Positions 1 through 9,837 of a DNA stretch of 64,000 bases are shown in pieces; within the stretch, counting starts at the first letter, position 1, and each line of letters begins with the position of its first letter. This DNA is from Rhododendron vialii. Taxonomy: Eukaryota; Streptophyta; Magnoliopsida; Ericales; Ericaceae. A program made the position numbers and the translations under genes. Where the stretch lies: NCBI RefSeq assembly GCF_030253575.1, contig NC_080569.1:13451501-13515500 (forward strand), read 5' to 3'. Below the pieces are notes generated by a model. It made no database searches, was not told the DNA's origin, and was given only the letters and a program-made list of their open reading frames with translations.

Positions 1-1239
1 AAACTTAGATTCTAGAATGGTATTTTGGATGCACACCACAAACTGAGGGTGAGCTTTCAATATATAGATGAAGTAGTTACAAGGGTGATTCAAACCCAAA
101 CAATGATAAACCCAAAGCTAAGATACAACTGAATTTGAGATATACATGAATATGATTATGTTTATCTAATAGTTATCAGCTCCAGAAAAAATTAAAATAA
201 TATAATAAAAATAATAGTAAATGATGTTTTTCATTTGCACATGGAGTATGAAAAAAGACTAATTTTAATTTTGGGTATCGATAATGCCACTCCAACAATA
301 ACAACAGAACTCATATAGGCCTCAATCGTTGGAGGTATGAGCGGGAGAAGATTGGAGATAGACCTAACTTTTGGTAATATATACAAAGTAGCTGATTTCA
401 GAATACCACTTAAACACTAGCCCCCCTATATGTGTTTTGCTGCGGAACCATACCCCTAAATCAAAACTAAATGGCATAAGAGAGAGCAGGTCTAGAGACC
501 CAATTCAATTTATGTGCATCGGTATACACAAACATGATGCGACTTCCCAAATTTTTAATGAATCCCTATATGGATTTCCCAAATTGATAACCACACTCCC
601 TTTTGAGAGTGACATTATAAATTTGGGGAGTGATATTATAATTAAATTCCCTTAATTTTTTAGGTTAAGTTATTTTAGGTTTAGAATTAATATGGAGTTT
701 TTTTTTCTTAATTATACATCATCATTTATATTATTTCACTTTGGCCCATTGAATTTAGTTTTAGAATACTTTTTTGGGTCTCCTTTCTTGAAAAAAAAAT
801 ACAAGATTTATAATAAAAAATAAGGAAAAAAATCTAGCAATGACGAAACTATATAAGTTGGGGATAATTTTTTTTTCACATATAATAATTGCGTTTTCTA
901 AAATTCTTGTTGTGGCAACCGCCACCACTAGACCCTCCGGTCCCATCCTTGGATATGGTATTGTGGAGGCAAAACCAAAAAAAAAAAAATTAAGAACCCT
1001 TAAGGCTCTATTTGATAAATTAAAATTGCTAGTTTTTTGTTTTTCGTTTATGAAAAATAAGAAATGAATTCGAGAAAAATTTGACCAAAATGGCCCTTAG
1101 ATAGTTTAACATATTTAACAAGGCCAAGAAAAAGTAGTGAAATTTTTTGAATATTCGGTGTGGTTTACCGTTTGATGGAGAATCTTCATCGTATCATGCA
1201 TGTTATCTGGTTGTTTTTTGATAAGTGCCAAAATATATA
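1..1239. other. AT-rich intergenic DNA without a recognised gene
   Basis: I see no coding region with recognisable domains and no clear element ends. Homopolymer A/T runs are frequent. The short open frames here are about 60-75 codons and of low complexity. Confidence 0.5.
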
Positions 1240-2275
1240 TATTTTGGCTCTCCAAACTACATTTATTAGTCTTTTATTTTAGGTACTTGATAATTATTTT
1301 GTCCTTTTTATGTTTATAGGTTGCTTGAGCCCGTTGTTCGAGATTTTGAGTAAAAACAGAAGTTAAAAGAAGTTTGGAGACAAAAGTGCGGAAAACTTAA
1401 GAATTGAATGATTTTATCATTGCAAAAAAGTCCAAGGGGTCTTTGTGTGATTAATCAATTCAATTCCTACATAACCAAGAGAAAACCTACTGACTTGTTT
1501 TTTTCTGGCCGGGGAAAAGACAAAACGTAAAAGAAAGCAGCGACTTTGGTTGACGAAGGCAGTTAACGTCTCTAGATTCTTTACTTTCTATGGGCAACTA
1601 ACCATCTCTCTTAGGGTGTCATGAAACTCTAATCAAGTAACTATGGTTTTATGTTAATTTCGGATTCGATTATCGAAACGATGGTTGTATAGCATTAAGA
1701 CTGATTTTATGATTCAAACTTATTTTTCCAATCTAGTTATATGTGTGTGTTTTCTGTAATTGCAAATACATAGTTATGTAATGGTATTCTTTGTGTATGA
1801 AATTGAGAATTAGAATAATCTATGCCTAGGAAAGACGAGGCGTGCCTAGATTAATTAGTTATAGAATCGAAGACGATTCGTGCCAACTGAAGATAGATTA
1901 TTTCCGGTTTTCAATCACATACAATTTTCTTGGCGATATCACTAGGGCTTGTAGCGTTCAGTGAATCAATGTCATTTTGGTAGTCGGTTTCTTAAATTAA
2001 CATAATCGTTAAGTTACGAAGTTAGGGTGGATTTCGAAACCCTAAGACCTTTTTCCATATTTGAATTCAACATCTCTCTCGTTTTTAATTACTTAGATAA
2101 TTTAGTTAACCAAACTCCAATCACTCTTTCTTGAATTGAACTAGGAATCGATTTTAGAAATAAATAATTAATTAGCCTCTTGATCTCCGTGGTACGATTC
2201 CTAGACTTAAATTACTATTCTATTTGAATTGAGGTTTTTGCTCAATTTTAATTATTTATTTTTGGTGTGAACAAG
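1240..2275 (+). mobile_element. Possible decayed Ty3/gypsy-type LTR
   Basis: The style of this stretch resembles plant gypsy LTR and leader DNA: a passage of repeated gacgaggcgtgcc / gacgattcgtgcc-like words near 1835-1885, then a 'ctccgtggtacgattcctag' passage near 2184, commonly seen close to the end of Athila/Tat-type LTRs. No intact termini, target duplication or polyprotein was found. This is a resemblance call only; ordinary intergenic DNA is possible. Confidence 0.3.
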
Positions 2276-3706
2276 AGAAGGGAGGGAAAATGAAATTAAA
2301 ATTACCTCCATAGTGGGCTTTAATGTTATTTCTGGTACATGGGTCCAAAAGCATTGGGTTCTATAGCCCAACGCTAAAAGATAACCCACTGATCTTGTCT
2401 TCAAAGTCCTTTATCTTGTCATGTTTTTCGTCCAATCCTATCAATGGTGGAGTAATGATTAAGGATGAGTTTTTCTTTTTTTTACAAAAACTACATGTCC
2501 AAGCCAACTTGCTTGCACCTCGGCTAATTATGGGGCGCTGAAGTTAACGACCAAAAAAATTCTCCAGTAACCCCAATGTTTAGAATGTTTGGCATTGATC
2601 CGTCAGATTTGAACCTAAGACAAACGATTCCGTGATGTAGGATGAGTTTTATTGGCCAAGAATTGTAAAAAGGGATTGAAATAGGAAATCAAACTCCAGG
2701 AGAACGGTTTCTACAAATTATCATTAATAATTTCACACCTCTTTTTTTTTTTAGTTTTATTTGATTATCTATGGTCTGGTAGTATGATTCTTTTTTTAAA
2801 ACGGCAAAAAATAATTTTATTAATCAAAGATTTGGTACAAAAATGATCGCACAAGCATGAGTAATCACAACGGGAAGAAGCATCCCAACACATTGACACA
2901 ACTCTCACGGCACTGCGACAGCCATATGACACTCAAGCACCCAGAACGACTAGGTTGGCAAGAGGTCAACCTGTAATAAAAAAATCTTTGGTACATTTCC
3001 TAGCTAGGTCAATTTTCCTCTAGAAAGGGAGAGGAGTGGATTCTACTGTGTGTGGCTGGTGGCTCTTATCCTCATCAACGAGGATTTGTTATCTTCTGGG
3101 AACAACAAATCCCCTCGATCAGCTATTTGAATTACCTCCCTCAAGTCTACCGGAGCCGTATTTAGCCATCTATGGATCTCTTCACCTCCCAAGAGTAATT
3201 GCTTGGAGTTGGAGACAGTAATTTTCTTTCTGAAACGTGAGAAATAGTGCCAGATCTACTTGGTCTTCTAGCTTATAATAAACTGCATCCTGTGGCCTGT
3301 GCGTTTGCATTTATATATCAATGGTACTGAGGCAATACATAGAGAGATTGAGAACCACGTAAATCTCAGTGTTTTTTTTGTGTGTGTGTGTGGTTGTGGG
3401 TGTGGTTGTGTTTGTGTTTGTTTAATTGGTTTTTACTATTCTTGCGCGCTACGCTAATTTGAAAAAGAAAACTGATAATTGGCCTTCAGATTGCACAATC
3501 GACCAGAAACTAATTCGCGGGCATGATATGTTTAATTTCATTGGTTTGCATAAATGAAGCTGGTTTGGTCCTTGAAAAGCAAAACAAAGGTGCAAAATTA
3601 AACAAATTAAATACGTACTATATTCCCAAACCTAATTAAGTTAAGGATGGAGTGTCAAGTATTTATAAACATGGCCTTTACCCAATTTTGTACGAGGGGA
3701 GACGGT
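2276..3706. other. Intergenic region with a possible LINE tail
   Basis: No gene seen. Around 2789-2860 a T-run followed by a sequence that, on the minus strand, reads as an AATAAAATT-containing tail plus poly(A) resembles the 3' end of an L1-type LINE. No target duplication could be matched. A short TG/GT-rich tract lies at about 3379-3420. Confidence 0.35.
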
Positions 3707-3893
3707 ATAGTACAAGAGAACTTTTTTTTTTTTTGAACAGCAGAGAAGAAATTTTATTAATAGAAGAGGAAAGGATAAGAAACAGTCCTTGTTGGCAAAA
3801 AACCAACAAAGAAAACACCCAAAGGGCCTAGCCCAGAACACCTAAAGGGTCTATGCAGATAAAAATATAACAAGAAATAGTACAAGAGAACTT
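3707..3893 (-). mobile_element. Short retroposed insertion with 17-bp target duplication
   Basis: An insert of about 153 bp (3724-3876) is flanked by perfect 17-bp direct repeats (atagtacaagagaactt) at 3707-3723 and 3877-3893. The insert begins with a T-run on the plus strand, so its poly(A) 3' end lies on the minus strand. A long target duplication plus poly(A) is the mark of target-primed reverse transcription by LINE machinery. The body contains a CCCAAAGGGCC-type segment also seen in the larger retroposon at 30248-31207, so both probably come from related LINE 3' ends. Confidence 0.78.
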
Positions 3894-4039
3894 AATTCAT
3901 GAACTACATGCATTCAGTAAAATTGGCCAATGTATCGTACACTTAATTCAAAAGTGTAAGTCTTACGACTATAGTTACAACTTACAACCACCACTTAGCT
4001 AGGTCGTTGTTTAAAACTCATTGACCAATATTACTAGTA

Positions 4040-4429
4040 TCATTTTGACGGAAGGCCCCAACTGTTTGACGACTCAATGAAATAGGTTTCATTTTTATGT
4101 TTGGTATGAGACCTAAAAAAACTTTGGGACGTCGCTACTGACTGGAAGGCCTCCGTAGGACACAACTCCATTGAAAATCTTTCGAATTCCTTGGTCGTCG
4201 ACAAGCCGTTTAACGAATTCGAACCGCCACTTCTGCCATCACTGTTGCCGGCGCATCTTTTTCTCTTGTGACATGGTAAAGAGCTGCTGCTCTCTTCCAT
4301 CAATGCAACAGTAGAGTTCATACCAGTGAGGCTTTGGACAACCGGTTTGAAGCTGAGCAGATCGGTTTCGACGTACTGGGTATCGATATATACCACTTTC
4401 ACTGGCACATGACTACTAGCTCCGGCCAT
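4040..4429 (-). CDS. VQ-motif protein (VQ1/VQ10-like)
   Basis: A single-exon frame of 129 codons starting at the ATG complementary to 4427-4429. Residues about 9-42 carry a conserved plant block, VKVVYIDTQYVETD followed by FKPVVQSLTG, which is the FxxxVQxLTG signature defining VQ proteins. The remainder is Ser-rich with a small basic KRKR patch near residues 55-58 and no other domain, typical of short VQ proteins. Known members are plant-specific transcriptional cofactors, often nuclear, that bind WRKY factors and act in defence and stress. The block just before the motif is most like Arabidopsis VQ1/VQ10; the exact orthologue is not assigned. The upstream region carries a TATA-like box and three W-box cores. 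Confidence 0.88.
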   Translation of the reverse strand: MAGASSHVPVKVVYIDTQYVETDLLSFKPVVQSLTGMNSTVALMEESSSSLPCHKRKRCAGNSDGRSGGSNSLNGLSTTKEFERFSMELCPTEAFQSVATSQSFFRSHTKHKNETYFIESSNSWGLPSK

Positions 4430-4517
4430 GGAAATTCAAAACCTGAGTAAAAGTCTCTGCTATTGTTCTCTCTTTTGTTTCTGGAATATGTATGGTTTTT
4501 TTAGTGGTGGGTTTTAC

Positions 4518-4525
4518 TTTTTATA
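4518..4525 (-). promoter_or_regulatory. TATA-like box upstream of the VQ gene
   Basis: The minus strand reads TATAAAAA here, about 90 bp upstream of the VQ-protein ATG, a sensible distance for a plant core promoter with a short leader. Position and sequence are seen; promoter activity is inferred. Confidence 0.5.
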
Positions 4526-4542
4526 CGGGTTTGGTTTAGGAG

Positions 4543-4645
4543 AGTCAAAGAAGAAAGAGCTAATGTATGAAAAAAGGTCGGGTTTGGTTGGACCCGTTGA
4601 CTGGTACGAGCTGGCTGTTTCAATAGGACCAAAAGTCTGAGTCAA
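4543..4645 (-). promoter_or_regulatory. Three W-box cores upstream of the VQ gene
   Basis: TTGACT occurs at 4543-4548 (minus), 4597-4602 (plus) and 4640-4645 (minus), all within about 220 bp upstream of the VQ start codon. TTGAC[CT] is the binding core of WRKY factors, the known partners of VQ proteins. A hexamer such as this can also occur by chance, but three in about 100 bp is suggestive. Confidence 0.45.
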
Positions 4646-5139
4646 AGCACGCAATGTATGAACGGATTGGATCCGAGGCGATCCGGATGGAAAACCCACA
4701 TAGGCTGATCCGGCCCAAGTTGAATGGATCAACTATAATTGATTTTTCTGAATCCATGCCCCCAAGTCCGAAAACTATGCTCAATCTGATTCGGTTTGTG
4801 GGTTGGTAGTGGACTGATATGGATCCGATTTTGGCCATTCTACTGAGCGTGAGCAGGTGGGACCCGTTTCAAAGACGATTTATTTACAGATCATTTCTGA
4901 TCACAACGCTCCTTCTTTTGTGCCCCTACTTCGTGATCACAAATTCGCAGATTTAAATTATTCATCTCATAAATCTTGCAGAGATGGACAATTTTAAAAA
5001 AAAATCAATTTAATCGGTTGACAAAAGTTGCGTGAATTTAGTATGCTAATTGACTGCCAGTGTACTTTTGAATTCCAAGTTTTTATTTCCATATTGTGTG
5101 AATGATTTATATAGTATTTCATGACTTCAATATTTATGA
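4646..5139. other. Intergenic region, nothing recognised
   Basis: Sequence between the VQ promoter and the Helitron 3' end. It has several GATCCG-like words near 4668-4690 and 4820-4830 but no coding or mobile-element signature that I can defend. Confidence 0.4.
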
Positions 5140-5764
5140 CTAGCGAATGCCCGTGCCTGAAGGCACGGCGCAACACATTTTGAAGACAACTAAAGCTACG
5201 GGTCGAGCAATGAGCAAAGGGATGACATGTTGAAAAAAATGGGTAGGAACAAAGTAAAATACGGTATATTTTTGTTGTTGCAAAACTTTAATATGCTAAT
5301 TACCTATACCTGCAGCACTCCGCAACAAAAAAATTTATTTGTTAAGCCTCTACCCGTGTGTACATCACTACCAATGATAATCCTAATCACATATACCGAG
5401 TTAATTGCATTGATAGGATACACACTGAACTATATTAATCCAAACTACAAAACTCAAAACCAATACCATGTTGCATTCATAGAATCCAATTTTAACATGC
5501 ATAAAAAATCTAAAAATTTATATAAAGTCAAATCTGATACACTACGTAGGGGAAAAAAAAGGTGTTCAACATAGATCTTATTGTCTTGAAATTTGTCTCT
5601 CCATCTGCCTCCCAAGAGTTTTTGTACCAACGCATATCTACTTCATCCAAAAAGCACAATTATGAACATGAATAACAGCCTAAAAAAATAATTAATGAGC
5701 AAGAATTTCTTCTTGTAAAAGTAAAATGATGACTAATAATAGTTACCTTAATTCTATATCTTAT

Positions 5765-6085
5765 TTATTCGTCTCTCAACACCATCATGGTAAGATCATG
5801 ACCTTTGTAGATGTACTTGTGAATATACTTAACAGATTTTATTCTAGGACAAACTTCCACATTGATATGAGAATTATATTTTCTCGAAAGGTATGTATTG
5901 TATGACACCACATCCCTTTTATCAATTCGTTGATCCCTTACAGTACAGAGGGAGTAAAGTAATAATGGCATTGGTAGGCATACCCCATGCATAAAAATAC
6001 GATTAACTTCTTGCCCATCATGAATCACCACAATTACATTTTTTTCTCGAAGACACGTAACCTTTGTACTGAAAAAATAAAACAA
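5765..6085 (-). pseudogene. Helitron Rep/helicase N-terminal fragment
   Basis: The minus-strand frame contains the block VVSYNTYLSRKYNSHINVEV followed shortly by KYIHKYIYKGHD, a hallmark of the helitron-like N-terminal (Rep) region of plant RepHel proteins. Only about 100 codons survive out of a protein normally well over 1,000 residues; no helicase motifs and no full Rep motifs are seen. It lies inside, and in the same orientation as, the Helitron defined by its ends at 5140 and 9125. Confidence 0.75.
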
Positions 6086-6910
6086 AGCAAATATGAATCA
6101 AATATATAAAATCAGATTCAGTAATGCAATTGAGTAAATAGTTCTTACATTTTCTGCAAGTTACCGTCGAGCTGCATAAGAAAATGAAGAATTCACCGAA
6201 TGCATAGGAAACAATTAATTTGATTATTACGACCAAGGTATAAAATGAAACGGTTCAACTCACATGGCCATAGACGCTTAGATTGTCCATAATTAGTTAA
6301 GTCCCAAGAAGTTATCTGAAATTTGAAAGAGAGTAATAGTCAAAAGTTATCATGGGAATAACAACAGAAAGCATTTTAAAGATATATATAGACTCCCATA
6401 ATATTAAATGAGTGACAAAAAAAAAATGAACACAAAACTCCAGTTTGCGATGTGTTTGGTTAACATCATAATATTTTCATCGATGCATATATGGTAATGT
6501 TTAAAAGAGTGTAAATAACAACACATGTTCTAATGAAACGAAATTTAAAAAAATGAGAAAAAAAGGTTTACAATTACTCCATTTGTTAATCTTGCAAAAA
6601 AATGTTATTTTGACAACTATCAAGGAAAAAAAGAATAGAGTGTTGCCGTTCAAAAAAAAAAAAGAATAGGGCGTTAATTAATTTTTCGCTCTTTCTTTTC
6701 CTATGTCAAAAAAAGAAAAATGAAAAAATGAAAGGTTTGAAGTAGCAAACGTTTAATCTTACTATTAAAAAAAAAACGTTTGAAAACCACCCTAATTTTC
6801 GGCATTAATTTTCTGAATCACAGGGATCCATTCTTACCCGAAAATGTGGCTGTAAGCATTATTTTTCAATTTATGTGATAATCAATAGAAGTTTAAATGT
6901 CAATATTTGG

Positions 6911-7027
6911 TAAATATGGTAAAAAATTAAATCCCTGAATCATAGGGAATCAATCTCATGCATCCTTTTAAATGTGGTAAAAAATTAAATCCCTGAATCA
7001 CAGGGAATCAATCTCAGGGATCCTTTT
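6911..7027. repeat. Two-copy ~60-bp tandem repeat
   Basis: A unit with aaattaaatccctgaatca and gggaatcaatctca occurs twice at about 6911-6968 and 6971-7027 with few differences. Within each unit CCCTGAATCACAGGG can form a hairpin. It sits inside the Helitron. Confidence 0.7.
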
Positions 7028-7387
7028 TTTTTTTTTTGATTAACCGGTTACCAAAATGTGATGATGATAACCCTTGAACAACCAACAATCTAGATTTATA
7101 GAGGGGACATTCTGGTCCGTTGGTTGTCTTTTGGATTCAAACCCAGTCCTCCCTTATCGATTTTGTAAAGAATGATGAAGGAGTCAGCATGCATGTTCCA
7201 AACGACAAATAAAATTGGCCATGAACCTAATTAAAACGTTTATAAGTGTAACAACAAAATTATTGTGAGTGCTCTACATGAAAAAAGATGGCAATCCAAA
7301 AAAAAAAATTGCAGTACCTCGAATTTAAACTCAACGCAAGAATTCTCTAAATATATTTCTTGTGATCTTTCCTGTAGTAAAATAATA

Positions 7388-7453
7388 GAAAGTAAGAAGA
7401 TGGTAGAATAAATAACAAAAGAAAGTAAGAAGATGGTAGAATAAACAACAAAG
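7388..7453. repeat. Two-copy 33-bp tandem repeat
   Basis: gaaagtaagaagatggtag begins at 7388 and again at 7421, giving a 33-bp period with two near-identical units. Confidence 0.75.
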
Positions 7454-7529
7454 TTAGAATTAACGCAAAAGACCCATGCAAGGTTGTCAAAAAAAAAAAT
7501 TTCTCGCACACTCATATTTTTTCTTCCAA

Positions 7530-7880
7530 TTTTTGGCAAAAGAAACCCAATATGAAAATTGAACTTGCATGAGAAATGAAAAAAATCCTTTGATGTTTGA
7601 ATCCCTTGCAATAAAACTAAAAAAAATTAGTCAAGAAACTCCTAATTTACGGCAAAAGAAACTCAATATGAGTAAAACTCGTCCATGAAAAAAATCAAAC
7701 TTGCATGAGAACTGAAAAAATCAAACTTCTATCACTATCGGTAATGGTCGTTCAGGAAGTTGTTTTTGGCAAAAGAAACCCAATATGATTAAAAATCGTT
7801 CAAGAAAGAAATCGAATTTTAGTGAGTACTAAAAAAAATCGAACTTACCTCACTATAGGTAATGGTCGTTCAGAAGTTGG
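7530..7880. repeat. Degenerate ~115-bp tandem repeats within the Helitron
   Basis: The word ggcaaaagaaac[c/t]caatatga recurs at about 7537, 7650 and 7769, and cggtaatggtcgttcag-like words at about 7738 and 7856. The units have diverged by substitutions and small indels. No coding function is suggested. Confidence 0.6.
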
Positions 7881-9365
7881 AGGACATGGAAAATCTATGC
7901 ATGTGACAAACAAACCCAAAAAATGTGGACTTCTAAATAGAAGGTATCAATTGCACACAGTAGGTTGGTCTTCTAAGAAACGGGAACTTCTAAAACGTAG
8001 TGATAAGTTTAAAACTTCTAATATTTAAATCTTATGTGATAAGGAAATCACAGGGAGGGAACCAATCACTCACACATTCTTAAATAGAAGGTATATTCCT
8101 TTTAGGTTGTGGACTTCTTATATATTTTACCTAATGCCTAAGTAGGAGGCAGAAATGACTCCTTATATACAGTTTTGTCTATATCCCAAGTGATATGTAC
8201 GTAATTCTCCTTTTAAAAAGGCTAAATCAATTACCTATGGATTCCTTTTCAATTATTGATCTATGGATTTAAAATAGACTAAATCAATTTCATATATGTA
8301 CGTATTCTCCTTTTCAGTTTATAATCGATCCCATAAATCATGGATTTCAAATGTTTGAAGATACATACAAATTGAATTTTAATTAGAAGGGCCAAATGTT
8401 TTCTTTTTAATCGGAAGGAGTATTTTAGGTTTCATTTCATTAATTCTTTTCAAATATGTCGCTGGCTATACTACCCGTATATACGAATTCAAAAACTAAT
8501 TACGTTTAAAAAATATGTACCAATTTAATGGTCCAAAATATATGGATTCAAGGGATGAAATATTTACCCACCAAATCAAAGATTTAATAACTAAAAGAAT
8601 TCGTTGAAAGATTTAACAAAAATCTACTGTAATTAAGCAATTGTCTTGGCCAATTAGTTTTTGCCACTAATTAAGCAATTACGGTGGTGTTCCAACTAAA
8701 CAAAAGGAAGATTTTGGAAAAAGGAAGATAATTTCAAGCCAAAAAATTATCTGTATACGCAAATAATTTTTCTACCAATATGGATCTTGTTTGATAGATT
8801 TCATTGAGATCTTTTATACGGTGCAAGAAAAATCAAAAAAATATTTTTCATTTTCATTATATTTGAGTTTGAAAATTGAAGAAAAAAAAGTTTTAAAAAA
8901 GGAAGGTTATCTGGAACACCCCCTATGTTTACTCCCCAATTCTCTTCCAAAATAGAAAATAGAAGGGGAATGTGTGATTAGAAAATAGTCAAAAAAAGTT
9001 ATCAATTTACGGACATGCCATTTTGTAGAATGGAGGGTAGAGATTTATGCAGGAGGAAGAGATAAATCTGGAGCGTTGGTTATCTTTTGGATTCAAACAC
9101 AGCTCTGTTTTATTATATAGATAGATAAAAGGGTTCGTATCATTGCTATAGCCTGAAGCGAGGCAAAAAAAAAAGAAGAGGCGTCATGGGAGGTATGGAG
9201 CGGCAGTTAACCTTCCATATGAGAGATTCATTACCCCATGTGTACTGTCACGGCGTCACGTCACGTAGTGCTCGCATTTCCTTTTTTCATTACACAAATG
9301 TGTGGTATAAAAGGATCATGTGGCACCACATGAGCCACGTGACAATACGCCGCCACCACTTGATA

Positions 9366-9588
9366 CTCCTTCCGTCCCAAAATGTTTTTTTGGTCCGCAA
9401 AATGAAGATTCAAAAATACTACATTTCTTTCAAGAAAAAATTCAAATGTTTTTCACAAATTTAAAAAACTCATTGATATCTAGGGAATTGTTAAAAAAAA
9501 TTGGAGTTTTTCTTGCAAAAATGGTACTACGTATTATTTTTATGTCATCGTTTTGCGGACTAGACAAACGTTATGAGATGGAAGGAGT
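9366..9588. mobile_element. Stowaway-like MITE upstream of the PPR gene
   Basis: The element begins CTCCTTCCGTCCC after a TA and ends GGAAGGAG before a TA. The subterminal ggtccgcaaaa at about 9390 pairs with ttttgcgga near 9551. The CTCCCTCCGTCCC-type terminus and TA duplication are typical of plant Stowaway/Tc1-mariner MITEs. It lies about 250 bp upstream of the PPR start codon. Three further relatives occur in this window. Confidence 0.72.
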
Positions 9589-9837
9589 ATATTATTTTTT
9601 GGTTCGATAGTCAGGAGTGTTTGAGTCGATTTACGTGCATCTTAACTAATCTCCTTCTCGGTCTAGTCAAAGGCACATCCACGCCGAAAATTAAAGAATT
9701 CATAATAAATTACTTTATTGTAATCTAGTAATATCAAGAATCAAACCATAATTAATTTCGTGGTGAGTTTGAACCAACCCGTGCACACCTAATATAACTT
9801 CAAACTATCAAAACAGCCCATTTTGTGTATTCCAAAT

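Larger units (their letters stand above)
5140..9125 (-). mobile_element. Decayed Helitron, ~4 kb
   Basis: On the minus strand the element starts TCTATCTATATAATAAAA (at 9125) and ends with CTAG at 5140-5143. The flanks are A before the 5' end and T after the 3' end, as expected for Helitron insertion between A and T. A perfect 8-bp stem, CCGTGCCT/AGGCACGG with a 2-nt loop at 5151-5168, lies 11 nt before the CTAG terminus, the standard Helitron 3' hairpin. A Rep-like coding fragment of the same orientation lies inside at 5765-6085. The rest is non-coding and full of short repeats, so the element cannot be autonomous. A smaller relative with the same terminal sequence types lies at 35342-35741. 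Confidence 0.78.

Noticed and set aside
5227-5574. 115-codon plus-strand frame within the Helitron
   Set aside because: Opposite to the Rep fragment orientation and of low complexity; no similarity recognised.
8398-8440. Lone cggaaggagta word resembling a Stowaway-like end
   Set aside because: No partner terminus was found at a plausible distance.
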